NCBI GenBank assembly: GCA_963728875.1
Contig: CAVSLJ010000004.1
Location: 62,001-126,000, forward strand
DNA from: DASUPK01 sp963728875
Lineage (GTDB): Bacteria; Actinomycetota; Thermoleophilia; Solirubrobacterales; 70-9
DNA length: 64,000 nt
Direction: 5' to 3'
The notes under the pieces were generated by a model that was not told where the DNA came from, did no database searches, and saw nothing but the letters and a program-made list of their open reading frames with translations. Below, one piece after another: positions 1-9,060 of the stretch (position 1 is the stretch's first letter; the number at the start of each line of letters is the position of its first letter). The position numbers were made by a program, and so were the translations under genes.

Positions 1-1823
1 CGGAATCCTCCCTCGAGCGGTGGCCGCGACGCCGTCACGTAGCGGTGGTCGAGGTAGTAGTCCTCCCGGACGCGTCCCAGCGCCACCGCCGTGATCGCCA
101 TCACCAGCCCGAAGGCGGCAAGGGCGATCACCGGGACACGCTGGCGTGCTCCGGCGACGAGGAGCGCGGGAACGCCGACGATCAGGAAGGCGAGCGCGAT
201 CGAGGCGAGGTGATGCTTGAACTCCCAGTTCGACTGCGTGACCGTTCCCTGAATCAGCAGCACCGCGAAGAGCCCGATGAGGATCCAGGGCCGGTTGCCG
301 TGGCGGAACCAGGGGATGAGGGGCAGCAGCAGGAAGCCGACGATCAGCACCGGGGCGGCGTAGCGCAGGTTCGCGTCGAAGCCCGCCGGATCACCGAGGC
401 TTCCCGAGGCCGTCAGCGGAGTGAAGACGTACGCGATCCCGGCGACCATGCCGGTCACGGCGAGAATCCGCATCAGGGCGCTGCCGCCCCGGAAGAAGGC
501 CCAGACGAGGGCGACCACCACGACCCCGAGGATCACCGGCCAGAGCGGCCCGAGCCGGTCGTGGAGGACCGGGAAGAGCTTGTCGTGCCAGACGCTCGGG
601 TCGTTGTAGTACTCGCTGAGCGAGTGGGGCTGGCGGGGATAGAGCGCGAGCTGGTCCGGGCCGGGCAGGTGGATCGGGCCGAGCTTGTGGATCTGAGGGA
701 ACGGGTTGAGCGCCTCGACGAAGTTGCGTCCGTACCAGAAGCCGCACGTGATCACCATGCCGCCGAGCCAGATGCCGACGGCACGGAGCCAGTGGCGGCG
801 CCCACCGAGGACGGCGACCCCGATCGTCAGCACGGCGATCGTCGCCAGCAGGGTGATCTTGGTGCCGACGCCGAGGCCGGCGGCGAGGCCGGCCATGAAG
901 AGCGGACCGGCGCCGACGGTCGCCAGCGCGTGCGGATCCCCCTCAACCGGCACGTCCTCTACGACGCCCGTCTCGAGCTCGCCGTCCGGGGTCGCATTCC
1001 AGGCCCGCCCCCTCTGCTCTGAGCGCGCGTGCGCCGTGGCGGCCCCGTCCACCAGGAAGGCGATCGCGGTCATCAGGAAGAACAGGCCCATCACGTCGTT
1101 CGGCGCCTGGCCCGCCTGTGAGCCGACCAGCATCTCCGAATCGAGCACCACCGCGGCGCCGAGGACCGTGACGCCGCCGATCGCGTAGGGCCGCCCGACG
1201 CACCACGCCGCCAGCAGGCAGAGCGCGACCCACATCAGGTTGATGAGCGGCGAGAGGAAGTCCGTCTTCAGGTAGACGATCCCGATCCCGTGGATCAGCT
1301 CCGAGTTCTGCGGATAGAACCAGGCCGCGAGCTTGAGCGGATCGGTGAAGTGGAGCGGCCCGACGTGGCCCGTCTGCGCGAACCGGGCCGAGAAGGACAT
1401 GTGGTACCAGGTGGTGTCCTGGTAGTACATCCCCTGGTCCACCGCCTGCCCCGTCGGATGCGCCCAGTGGATGACCACGAGCGCCGCGGCCGCGATCCCG
1501 ATCGCGACCATGATCCAGCTGGAGCGCGCCTCGGGCGTGTCCGTTGCCTCGGGCAACCCCCGCGAGCGAGCCCAGAGCGTGCTGCCCAGTCCCGCCGCGA
1601 CGAAGCCGATCAGCAGCGGCACCTCCTTGAAGAGCCCGAGGACGCCGAGGAGCTCGGCGACCAGGATCAGCATCGACACGCCGATCACGATCTCCGCCAG
1701 TCGCGCCAGCGCACCCGTCCAGGCGGGCGCGAGCAGGGCTCGCAGGTGGTAGGCGCCCAGACCGAGGGCGGTGACGATCACCGCCAGCTCAGCCGCGCCG
1801 AGCAGGTACCGGCCTGTACTCAT
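1..1823 (-). CDS. Polytopic membrane protein, GT-C glycosyltransferase-like (partial, runs off left edge)
   Basis: An open minus-strand frame starts at ATG 1823 and runs through base 1 without a stop, giving 607 visible residues. The product is a many-pass membrane protein: hydrophobic segments begin at residue 5 and recur throughout, with one long hydrophilic loop around residues 265-310. After the first membrane segments comes an acidic/aromatic loop, YYQDTTWYH (near residue 140), the position where GT-C fold transferases that use lipid-linked sugars carry their catalytic Asp. This suggests sugar transfer to envelope lipid or protein on the outer face of the membrane, but the exact family is not recognisable. 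It lies 89 bases downstream of ftsB in the same direction, at the end of the eno-ftsB block. Confidence 0.75.
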   Translation of the reverse strand, partial: MSTGRYLLGAAELAVIVTALGLGAYHLRALLAPAWTGALARLAEIVIGVSMLILVAELLGVLGLFKEVPLLIGFVAAGLGSTLWARSRGLPEATDTPEARSSWIMVAIGIAAAALVVIHWAHPTGQAVDQGMYYQDTTWYHMSFSARFAQTGHVGPLHFTDPLKLAAWFYPQNSELIHGIGIVYLKTDFLSPLINLMWVALCLLAAWCVGRPYAIGGVTVLGAAVVLDSEMLVGSQAGQAPNDVMGLFFLMTAIAFLVDGAATAHARSEQRGRAWNATPDGELETGVVEDVPVEGDPHALATVGAGPLFMAGLAAGLGVGTKITLLATIAVLTIGVAVLGGRRHWLRAVGIWLGGMVITCGFWYGRNFVEALNPFPQIHKLGPIHLPGPDQLALYPRQPHSLSEYYNDPSVWHDKLFPVLHDRLGPLWPVILGVVVVALVWAFFRGGSALMRILAVTGMVAGIAYVFTPLTASGSLGDPAGFDANLRYAAPVLIVGFLLLPLIPWFRHGNRPWILIGLFAVLLIQGTVTQSNWEFKHHLASIALAFLIVGVPALLVAGARQRVPVIALAAFGLVMAITAVALGRVREDYYLDHRYVTASRPPLEGGF

Positions 1824-1912
1824 CGGCTCATCGGCTCAATTCACGCAAAACGCGCACAGCCGAATGCCGCGCGCGCGAGGCGCGGATGATATCCGTGGCG
1901 GTTAACCCGGGT

Positions 1913-2266
1913 TCAGCGGCTCTGGCCGAGACCCTTGACCACGTACGCGTGCTCGCCTGGCTTGACCATGCCGAGGCGCCTCGCCTCGCGCTCGAGGGAC
2001 GCCGGGCTGGAGGCCTCACGGAGCTGCCTGGTCAACTCGACCTTCTCCTGCTTGAGCTGCGCGAGCTGCTGCTCGCTCGACTTGGAGCCCTGCCATGCCT
2101 CGAGCAGGTTCACCATGGGGTTGAGATAGGAGACGAGCACCCCGAAGAGCACGAGCACGAGGGCGATACGGCCGACGCGGTCCCAGCGGATCCGGCTGGG
2201 GCCGGCGCGCCGCTGCACGCGTCGGCGCGGCGCGCGCCTCGGCGCTGCGTATGCCCTGCTGCTCAT
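1913..2266 (-). CDS. ftsB: Septum formation initiator family protein (FtsB/DivIC-like)
   Basis: This 117-residue protein has the FtsB/DivIC layout: a basic Arg-rich cytoplasmic N-terminus (residues 1-30), one membrane segment (about 32-52) and an extracytoplasmic coiled coil (about 57-85, KSSEQQLAQLKQEKVEL), then a short tail. Such proteins join FtsL and FtsQ in the divisome. It lies 39 bases downstream of eno on the same strand, the conserved actinobacterial position for this gene. That context, together with size and topology, makes the call firm even though the sequence itself is poorly conserved. FtsB and DivIC are the same family under different names. Confidence 0.88.
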   Translation of the reverse strand: MSSRAYAAPRRAPRRRVQRRAGPSRIRWDRVGRIALVLVLFGVLVSYLNPMVNLLEAWQGSKSSEQQLAQLKQEKVELTRQLREASSPASLEREARRLGMVKPGEHAYVVKGLGQSR

Positions 2267-2305
2267 GCCTGGTGATTCGACCGGGGGGCACGAATGTCCT
2301 TCCGC

Positions 2306-3610
2306 CTAGCGGTCGAAAACCGAGGCCCCGGGGAACCTGGCCCGGTCGCCCAGCTCCTCCTCGATCCGCAGGAGGCGGTTGTACTTCGCCACGCGGTCCG
2401 AGCGCGAGGGCGCGCCGGTCTTGATCTGGCCGGCACGGGTTCCCACCGCCAGGTCGGCGATCGTGGTGTCCTCGGTCTCGCCTGAGCGATGCGAGATCAC
2501 CGTGGTGTAGCCGGCGTCACGAGCCACCTGGATCGCCTCCAGCGTCTCCGTCAAGGTTCCGATCTGGTTGACCTTGATCAGGATCGAGTTCGCGACGCCC
2601 ATCTCGATGCCACGGCGCAGGCGCTCGGGATTGGTGACGAAGAGGTCGTCACCGACCAGCTGGCAGAGATCGCCGATCTTCTCGGTCAGGGCCTTCCAGC
2701 CGTCCCAGTCCTCCTCGTCCATGCCGTCCTCGATCGAGACGACCGGGAACCGGGCGCGGATGTCATGCCAGTAGTCGGCCATCTCGTCGCCCGACAGGGT
2801 CCTTCCCTCGTGCTCGAGGACGTACTTGCCATCCTCGAAGAGCTCGCTCGTCGCGGGGTCGAGCGCGATCATCACGTCCACGCCCGGCGCGTAGCCGGCC
2901 TCCTCGATCGCATCGATCAGGAAGTCGAGCGCGGCTCGGTTGGATTCGAGATCCGGCGCGAAGCCGCCCTCGTCCCCACCGCCGGTCGAAAGGCCCTTCT
3001 TGCCGAGGATCCCCTTCAGGCCGTGATAGATCTCGGCGCCCGTCTGCAGACACTCGGTGAAGGTCCCGGCGCCCGCGGGAACGACCATGAACTCCTGGAA
3101 GTCCACGGCGTTCTCCGCATGGGCCCCGCCGTTGAGGACGTTCATCATCGGGACCGGCAGCAGGTCCGCCGGACCGGCGTCCTTGGCGCCGGTGGCTGCG
3201 TAGAGGTCCGCGAAGTAGTCGTACAGCGGCTGTCCGGCATCGGCAGCCGCGGCCTTCGCGACCGCCAGCGAGGCTCCGAGGATCGCATTGGCACCAAGCC
3301 GGCCCTTGTTCGGCGTGCCGTCGAGCTCGATCATCGTTCGGTCGAGCGCCGACTGCTCGGCGGCCCGGGCTCCATTGAGCAGGTCGGCGAGCTCGCCGTT
3401 GACGTGCGCGACCGCCTGGGTGACCGCCTTGCCGCCGTACTCGTCGCCACCGTCTCTCAGCTCAACGGCCTCGAACTCTCCCGTTGAGGCTCCGGACGGA
3501 ACAATCGCCAGGCCGGTCGCACCGGAGTCGAGCCTCACCTCGACCTCGACCGTAGGGTTCCCTCGCGAGTCCAGCACCTGCCGCCCGTGCACGCTCTCGA
3601 TCGTCGACAT
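2306..3610 (-). CDS. eno: Enolase
   Basis: The 434-residue product matches enolase from end to end and has the usual bacterial length. It interconverts 2-phosphoglycerate and phosphoenolpyruvate in glycolysis. Visible signatures are SGASTGEFEAVELRDG near residue 40, GDEGGFAPDL near 207 (catalytic Glu region), the magnesium-binding SIEDGMDEEDW stretch, the active-site lysine in ILIKVNQIGTLTE, and SHRSGETEDTTIADLAVG towards the C-terminus. The start ATG at 3610 lies 11 bases after the mazG stop and ftsB follows, so mazG-eno-ftsB is probably one transcript. Confidence 0.98.
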   Translation of the reverse strand: MSTIESVHGRQVLDSRGNPTVEVEVRLDSGATGLAIVPSGASTGEFEAVELRDGGDEYGGKAVTQAVAHVNGELADLLNGARAAEQSALDRTMIELDGTPNKGRLGANAILGASLAVAKAAAADAGQPLYDYFADLYAATGAKDAGPADLLPVPMMNVLNGGAHAENAVDFQEFMVVPAGAGTFTECLQTGAEIYHGLKGILGKKGLSTGGGDEGGFAPDLESNRAALDFLIDAIEEAGYAPGVDVMIALDPATSELFEDGKYVLEHEGRTLSGDEMADYWHDIRARFPVVSIEDGMDEEDWDGWKALTEKIGDLCQLVGDDLFVTNPERLRRGIEMGVANSILIKVNQIGTLTETLEAIQVARDAGYTTVISHRSGETEDTTIADLAVGTRAGQIKTGAPSRSDRVAKYNRLLRIEEELGDRARFPGASVFDR

Positions 3611-3621
3611 CGAAGTGGACG

Positions 3622-4239
3622 CTAGTCGAGAAGCCGACGGGCCGTCTGGCGAAGGGCGAGCTCAGGATCGACGCCGAGCCGGCGGGAGGCCACGACCGCC
3701 TCCATCAGCAGCGTCCCGACGAGGTGCTCGGCCTCGTCGCGGGTGGCCGGATCGGATGATGGGCCTCCGGGCTTGTCCTCGCCGGCCGACCCCTCGGGAT
3801 CCACCCGGCGCAGGACCTTCCGCGCGTAGAGGAGCGCCGGCAGGTTCTCGGGCAGCTCGGCGGGCTCGCCGCTCTTGCCCTCGACCTCCCGTTTGATCTC
3901 CTCCCACTGAGAGAGGACCTCGCCGGCCGTCTCGAGATCGCGGTCGCCGTACACGTGCGGGTGGCGGCGGATCAGCTTTGCGGCGCAGGACTCGGCGACC
4001 GCGGACAGGTCCCCCTCTCCCCTCTCCTCGAGCAACAGCGAGAGGAACATGACCTGGAAGAGAACGTCGCCGAGCTCATCGACCATCGCCTCGACGTCGT
4101 CGCGGCTGGCTGCGTCGGCGAGCTCGTACGCCTCCTCGACAGTGTGCGGGACGATCGAGCGGGCATCCTGCTCGCAATCCCAGGGGCACTCGCGGCGCAG
4201 GCGCCGGGTGACCTCGTCGAGGTGCTCGAGGGCTTCCAG
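3622..4239 (-). CDS. mazG: MazG-family nucleoside triphosphate pyrophosphohydrolase
   Basis: The protein carries the MazG all-alpha NTP pyrophosphohydrolase signature: CPWDCEQD, then the metal-binding EEAYEL and DELGDVLFQV helices, and RRHPHVYGD. MazG enzymes cleave NTPs or dNTPs to the monophosphate. The start is unclear. The frame is open upstream to TTG 4494, but residues encoded there are low-complexity and merely read the neighbouring gene's 3' end in another frame. No ATG, GTG or TTG occurs between that TTG and the conserved domain. I give CTG 4239; ACG 4254 is another possibility. The preceding foldase gene ends at 4257, so translation may be coupled to it. Function is secure; the start is not. 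Confidence 0.85.
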   Translation of the reverse strand: MEALEHLDEVTRRLRRECPWDCEQDARSIVPHTVEEAYELADAASRDDVEAMVDELGDVLFQVMFLSLLLEERGEGDLSAVAESCAAKLIRRHPHVYGDRDLETAGEVLSQWEEIKREVEGKSGEPAELPENLPALLYARKVLRRVDPEGSAGEDKPGGPSSDPATRDEAEHLVGTLLMEAVVASRRLGVDPELALRQTARRLLD

Positions 4240-4256
4240 GTACGACGACGGCGTGA

Positions 4257-5642
4257 CTACCCGCCGGGTGTGAGGCCGGAGAGGCCGGCCGGGAGACTGC
4301 CCGTCGACGGCGCGCCCGCGCCCGCGGGATGGGGTCCCTGGGGTGAGCTCGACGTGGACGGAACGAACGGCTTGACCGAGCCCGGCGCGGCCGGCGTGGG
4401 TCCGGTGCCGGAGCACTGCAGCTGGCCGCCGCTGCTGGGGGCGCCCTGACTCGCCTGGGCCGTCTGGCAGAAGGCGAAGACGGGAGCCGGGCAACCACCG
4501 CTCGGCTGGCCGGGCTGAGACGGCGCGAGCTTGTCGGGGTCACAGCTCGGGCCGCCGCCGCTGAAGTTGTCGCAGCCCTCGACGAGATAGTCACCGCCGC
4601 ACTGCGTCAGGTTGCTCCAGTAGTCGCGGAAGTGGCTCCCGAAGTCGGTCAGGGCCTGCTGCTGCATCTGGCTCTTGAGCTGCTGCTTGATCTGATCGCT
4701 CACCTTCCCGGAAGCCCCGCCGGAGGCCGCCGCGACGGTGTCATCGAAGCCCTGGACGTGCTCGGGCGTGGCGGACTTCACCTCGAAGACGAAGTTGCCG
4801 GTCGGGGTGACCACCGGCCCCTGGATCTCGTTCAGGGGTGCCTTGAAGATGTCGTCGTCGAGCGGCTGCTGGAAGGAGCCGGGGACGACATCGGTGCGGA
4901 GGCCGCCCTTGTCCTTCGAGGTGGTGTCGGTCGAGTACTGGGCGGCGACCTTCTGCCAGTTGGCATCGGAGTCGTCGGTGCGGAGCGCCTGGTAGGCCAG
5001 ATTGATCTGGTGGGCGTCCTGGTTCTGGACGATCCGAATGGTGCGCTTGGCCGGGATCGTGAACTGGTCCTTGTGGGAGTCGTAGTACTTCCGGGCGTCG
5101 TCGGTGGAGACGTCACCTGCGCTGTTTTGAACGCTGTCCTGGATCTTGTTCTGGATCAGCTGGAGCTTCGCCCGCTCGAGCACGTCGGCGTCCGTCAGCC
5201 CCGCCTGGTCGCGCGCCTTCACGTACTCAGCCTCGGTCTTGAACTGAGACTTGATCTGCTGCAGGGACTGCTGGACCTCGGTGTCCGTGAAGGTCAGCCC
5301 GCGCTTGTTGGCCTCGCCCACGATCCAGCCGATCTGGAGCGCGGTCTGCATCGCCTGGTCCTTGATCTGCTTGTACTGCGGATCGCTGGGCTGCGGAACG
5401 GACTGGACTCCGCTCTGCTTGGCCGTCTGGAGCAGGAAGCGGTTGAAGTTCGTCTTGCTGATGACCCCGTCCTCCACCAGGCCGGGGACGTTGATGCTGT
5501 CGTCGTCGATCACGGCGGCGTCATCCGAGGGAACGCTCGGGTGGCCGACGCCGACCGCGGCGGCGACGATCGCAACGGTCAGCACGAAGGTCGCGCCGAA
5601 CAGGATCGCCAGGTTGCGCTTGGAGAAGAAACCGGTCTTCAC
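4257..5642 (-). CDS. Membrane-anchored SurA/PpiC-type peptidyl-prolyl isomerase
   Basis: Starting at GTG 5642 (28 bases after the mfd stop) the product is 461 residues. The frame is open further upstream, but that part lies inside mfd. An N-terminal membrane anchor (about residues 8-30, LAILFGATFVLTVAIVAAAV) is followed by a SurA-N-like helical region and a parvulin-type rotamase domain (VSTDDARKYYDSHKDQF, then YSTDTTSKDKGG). It probably acts outside the membrane as a folding chaperone, like PrsA/SurA proteins. The last 120 or so residues are Pro/Gly/Ser-rich with several cysteines (CGGDYLVEGCDNF, CDPDK), unusual for this family. It sits between mfd and mazG on one strand. Confidence 0.85.
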   Translation of the reverse strand: MKTGFFSKRNLAILFGATFVLTVAIVAAAVGVGHPSVPSDDAAVIDDDSINVPGLVEDGVISKTNFNRFLLQTAKQSGVQSVPQPSDPQYKQIKDQAMQTALQIGWIVGEANKRGLTFTDTEVQQSLQQIKSQFKTEAEYVKARDQAGLTDADVLERAKLQLIQNKIQDSVQNSAGDVSTDDARKYYDSHKDQFTIPAKRTIRIVQNQDAHQINLAYQALRTDDSDANWQKVAAQYSTDTTSKDKGGLRTDVVPGSFQQPLDDDIFKAPLNEIQGPVVTPTGNFVFEVKSATPEHVQGFDDTVAAASGGASGKVSDQIKQQLKSQMQQQALTDFGSHFRDYWSNLTQCGGDYLVEGCDNFSGGGPSCDPDKLAPSQPGQPSGGCPAPVFAFCQTAQASQGAPSSGGQLQCSGTGPTPAAPGSVKPFVPSTSSSPQGPHPAGAGAPSTGSLPAGLSGLTPGG

Positions 5643-5668
5643 AGGGGCGGCAGCATAACCGTCATCAC

Positions 5669-8600
5669 CTAAGTCGGCGCTAAGGCTGAGGTCGCCGCCC
5701 CCAGCCCATCCACCAGCGCCAGCAGGGCTCCCAGGCGCGCGCCGGCCTCCTCGGGTACGGGCACGGCGACCGTCCGCTCGCGCCACTGATAGATCGCCTC
5801 GGGGACGCGCTCGTTGAGCGCGCCGACCCGCTCGGAATCGAGCTCGATCGGTGAGACGCGCAGGCGCCCGGCCCGAAACTCGACGTTGCGCACACCCGCG
5901 TCACCCAGCGCGATCCGGACCCGCTGCAGGTCGAGGAGGTTCGCGACGGATTCCGGCAGCGGCCCGAAGCGGTCCTCGAGCTCCTCCCGAAGCGCACGCA
6001 GCTCCCCGGGCTCCCTGGCCGCCGCAACGCGGCGGTGGACGTCGATCTTGGCGGCCTCGAAGGGGATGTAGTCCGCCGGGACGTAGGCGTCGACGTCGAC
6101 GTCGATTCGCACCGGCTCCCTCGGCTCCGCCGGCAGCTCCGTGATCCCCGCCCGAAGCTCCTCCGCGGCGTCCTCGAGCATCTGGCAATAGAGCTCGAAG
6201 CCGACCGCGGCGACGTGGCCCGACTGCTCGTCGCCGAGGAGGTTGCCCGCTCCGCGGATCTCCAGATCGCGCATCGCCACGCGGAAGCCCGAGCCGAGCT
6301 CGGTGTTGTCCGAGAGCGTGGAGAGCCGGGCAGCCGCGTCCGGAGTGAGCGACTCGGCCGACGGATAGAGCAGGTACGCGAAGGCGCGCTCGCGGCTCCG
6401 TCCCACCCGGCCCCTGATCTGGTACGCCTGGGCGAGGCCGAGCTGGTCCGCCCTCTCGACCAGCAGCGTGTTCGCGTTCGGGATGTCGAGGCCGGATTCG
6501 ATGATCGTCGTCGCGACGAGGCAGTCGTGCTCACCGCGCACGAAGGCGAGCATCGTCGCCTCGAGCTCCAGCTCGTCCATCTGGCCGTGCGCCTCGGCGA
6601 AGCGGACGCCCGGGCAGAGGGCGCGCAGCCGCTCGGCGGTCTCGTGCAGCGAGTCGATCCGGTTGTGGAGGAAGAAGACCTGCCCGGAGCGCTCCTTCTC
6701 GCGCATGATCGCCCGCTTCACCAGGTCCTCGTCGTAGGGGCCGACATGGGTCCGGACCGGGCGGCGACCCTCGGGCGGGGTCTCGATCACGGAGATGTCG
6801 CGGAGGCCCGCGAGCGACATCTGGAGGGTGCGCGGGATCGGGGTCGCGGAGAGCGAGAGGACGTCCACCTTGAGCTTGAGCTGGCGCAGCAGCTCCTTCT
6901 GCTTGACGCCGAAGCGCTGCTCCTCGTCCACGATCAGAAGGCCGAGGTCCTTGCCCCGAACGTCACGGGAGAGCAGCCGGTGCGTCCCGATCAGGACGTC
7001 CACCCTGCCGTCGCCGAAGCGCAGCAGCGCCTCCTTGATCTCGGGCGGCCGGCGCAGCCTCGAAACCATCTCCACGATGAACGCGGTGTCGGCGAACCGC
7101 TCGCGGAATGTGCCGAAGTGCTGCTGGGCAAGGATCGTGGTCGGGACGAGCATCATCACCTGCTTGCCATCCGCGACGGCCTTGTGCGCGGCGCGCAGGG
7201 CTATCTCGGTCTTGCCGTAGCCGACGTCTCCGCAGATCAGCCTGTCCATGGGCCGCTCGGACTCCATGTCGGCCTTGACGGCGTCGATGGCGTCCATTTG
7301 GTCAGCCGTCTCACGATAGGGGAAGGCGGCCTCGAACTCCATCTGCATCTCTCCGTCCGGCGGGAAGGTGTGTCCGGTCCGGACCTGGCGCTCCGCATAG
7401 AGGTTGATCAGCTCACCTGCCATCGCGTGCGCTGCTTTTCGCGCACGCGATTTGAGGCTAGGCCAGCGCTTGCCGCCGAGCGGGCTGAGCTGCGGCTCGT
7501 CACCCTCCGCCCCGATGTAGCGGCTGATGCGGGCCAGCTGGTCGGTTGGCGCGAAGACGCGGTCGCCGCCTCGATACTCGAGCTCGAGGTAGTCGCGGGT
7601 GACCCCCGCGAGCGTCCTGGTGTCGAAGCCCGAGAAGCGGGCGACACCGTGGTCCTCGTGGACGACGTAGTCGCCGACCCGCAGCTCGATCGCGGCCGCC
7701 AACCGGGCGCGGGCCGATACGGGTGTTGCCGCCGCCCGCCTGCGATGAACCAGGCGCCGCTGGGGGATCACCGCCAATTGCAGCTCCGGAGCCAGGAATC
7801 CCTCGCGCAGACGCGCCTCGGCGAAGCTCACGCCCGGCTCCTCCGGCGCCCTGTCTGCCAGGAACGGAACGTCGATGCGGCTCAGGTTGAAGCGGGTTCG
7901 CTCCGCCTCGCCCCGGCCCTCGAAGGCGACGACGGTCCGGTATCCGGATCGGGTCAGCTTCTCGAGCTCGCCCTCCGCCTCCGCGAGCGTGCGCGATGGG
8001 AACTCCGCCCGCTGCGCCCGGAAGGAATGCTCCTGCCCCGCATCGGCGCCCAGCGAGAGGCGGGCCCTGCCCTGCAGAGGCTCCGCGACGTCCACGTAGA
8101 GGCGGCGCGCGTGCTCCTCGATCATCGCGGCGGTGACGTCCTCCCAATGGTCGTGCAGCGCGCCGGGTATCTCCTCGGCCGCGGCGATCACCACCAGCGC
8201 ACCCTCCGGCACCAGGTCGAGGGGCGCGAGGAAGTCCTCGGGGTCCGCGTCATTGCGGTGTTCCTCAGAAAGCTCCGCCGCCGGTGCCAGCTCCACGCGG
8301 TCCGCATCCCCCAGCGAGCGCTGGGTGAAGACCGAGAAGCGCCGCATCGAGTCGATCTCGTCACCGAACAGCTCGACGCGGATCGCCTGCTCCTCGGTCG
8401 CGGGATAGACATCGAGGATCCCCCCGCGAAGGGCGAACTGCCCGCGCTCCTCGACCTGGTCGGTGCGGTCATATCCGGCGTCGGCGAGCAGCAAGGTGAC
8501 GTCGTCCAGGTCGACGCTCTCTCCCTTGTGGAGCGCGAGCGTCTCCGGCCGGAGCTTCGGGTCCGGCACCTTCTCCGCCAGCGCGATCGCGCTCGCGACG

Positions 8601-8965
8601 ACCACGGCCGAGGGATCCGCCATCGCGTTCATCGCCGCGATCCGCAGGCCGGCGAGATGCGGTGGCGGGTCGAGATGGGACTCGAAGGTGGTCCCGCGCG
8701 ACGGGTAGACGTGAACGGGGCGTGGCGACAGGAACGCCTTCAGATCGCCGGCCAGATCACGAGCGGACCGGTCGTCGGCTGCGACCGCCAGCACCGGCCC
8801 CGGCGCCGCCTCCTCATCCTCACCGATCAGCGCCGCCAGCAGATAGGGCCGCAGCGCCGCCGAGACATAGGCATCGACGGTGTCGTTCGCCGAGCTCAGC
8901 ACGGACCGAAGCGCTCGTAGGCGCTCATTCTCGTTCGCGATCTCGAGTAGTGGTCTGAGGCTCAT
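5669..8965 (-). CDS. mfd: Transcription-repair coupling factor
   Basis: The 1098-residue protein is full-length Mfd, the ATP-driven translocase that removes stalled RNA polymerase and recruits UvrA. Domain order is clear: UvrB-like N-terminal module, RNA-polymerase-interacting module beginning YVVHEDHGVARFSG, then the RecG-like motor with Walker A GDVGYGKTEIALRA, the DEEQ box VDEEQRFG, SATPIPRTLQ and the TRG region IRGRVGRSRERAFAY, then the C-terminal UvrA-binding domain. I chose the ATG at 8965 (MSLRPLLEIANENE), where family homology starts, rather than an in-frame start at 9019. It probably heads the mfd-foldase-mazG-eno-ftsB transcript. Confidence 0.96.
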   Translation of the reverse strand: MSLRPLLEIANENERLRALRSVLSSANDTVDAYVSAALRPYLLAALIGEDEEAAPGPVLAVAADDRSARDLAGDLKAFLSPRPVHVYPSRGTTFESHLDPPPHLAGLRIAAMNAMADPSAVVVASAIALAEKVPDPKLRPETLALHKGESVDLDDVTLLLADAGYDRTDQVEERGQFALRGGILDVYPATEEQAIRVELFGDEIDSMRRFSVFTQRSLGDADRVELAPAAELSEEHRNDADPEDFLAPLDLVPEGALVVIAAAEEIPGALHDHWEDVTAAMIEEHARRLYVDVAEPLQGRARLSLGADAGQEHSFRAQRAEFPSRTLAEAEGELEKLTRSGYRTVVAFEGRGEAERTRFNLSRIDVPFLADRAPEEPGVSFAEARLREGFLAPELQLAVIPQRRLVHRRRAAATPVSARARLAAAIELRVGDYVVHEDHGVARFSGFDTRTLAGVTRDYLELEYRGGDRVFAPTDQLARISRYIGAEGDEPQLSPLGGKRWPSLKSRARKAAHAMAGELINLYAERQVRTGHTFPPDGEMQMEFEAAFPYRETADQMDAIDAVKADMESERPMDRLICGDVGYGKTEIALRAAHKAVADGKQVMMLVPTTILAQQHFGTFRERFADTAFIVEMVSRLRRPPEIKEALLRFGDGRVDVLIGTHRLLSRDVRGKDLGLLIVDEEQRFGVKQKELLRQLKLKVDVLSLSATPIPRTLQMSLAGLRDISVIETPPEGRRPVRTHVGPYDEDLVKRAIMREKERSGQVFFLHNRIDSLHETAERLRALCPGVRFAEAHGQMDELELEATMLAFVRGEHDCLVATTIIESGLDIPNANTLLVERADQLGLAQAYQIRGRVGRSRERAFAYLLYPSAESLTPDAAARLSTLSDNTELGSGFRVAMRDLEIRGAGNLLGDEQSGHVAAVGFELYCQMLEDAAEELRAGITELPAEPREPVRIDVDVDAYVPADYIPFEAAKIDVHRRVAAAREPGELRALREELEDRFGPLPESVANLLDLQRVRIALGDAGVRNVEFRAGRLRVSPIELDSERVGALNERVPEAIYQWRERTVAVPVPEEAGARLGALLALVDGLGAATSALAPT

Positions 8966-9060
8966 GATTTGGGCACGACGAATGCCCGAATCGAGGATCC
9001 GGGTGGTACGTCCGGGCACGGGCCCGGCCTCATTCGAGCTTACCTAGCGGCGCCTGCGGG

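Noticed and set aside
6035..8920. Very long plus-strand frame (961 codons) opposite mfd
   Set aside because: Antisense shadow of a GC-rich gene: rich in Arg/Asp/Leu/Gly, no domain, and mfd is conserved end to end on the other strand.
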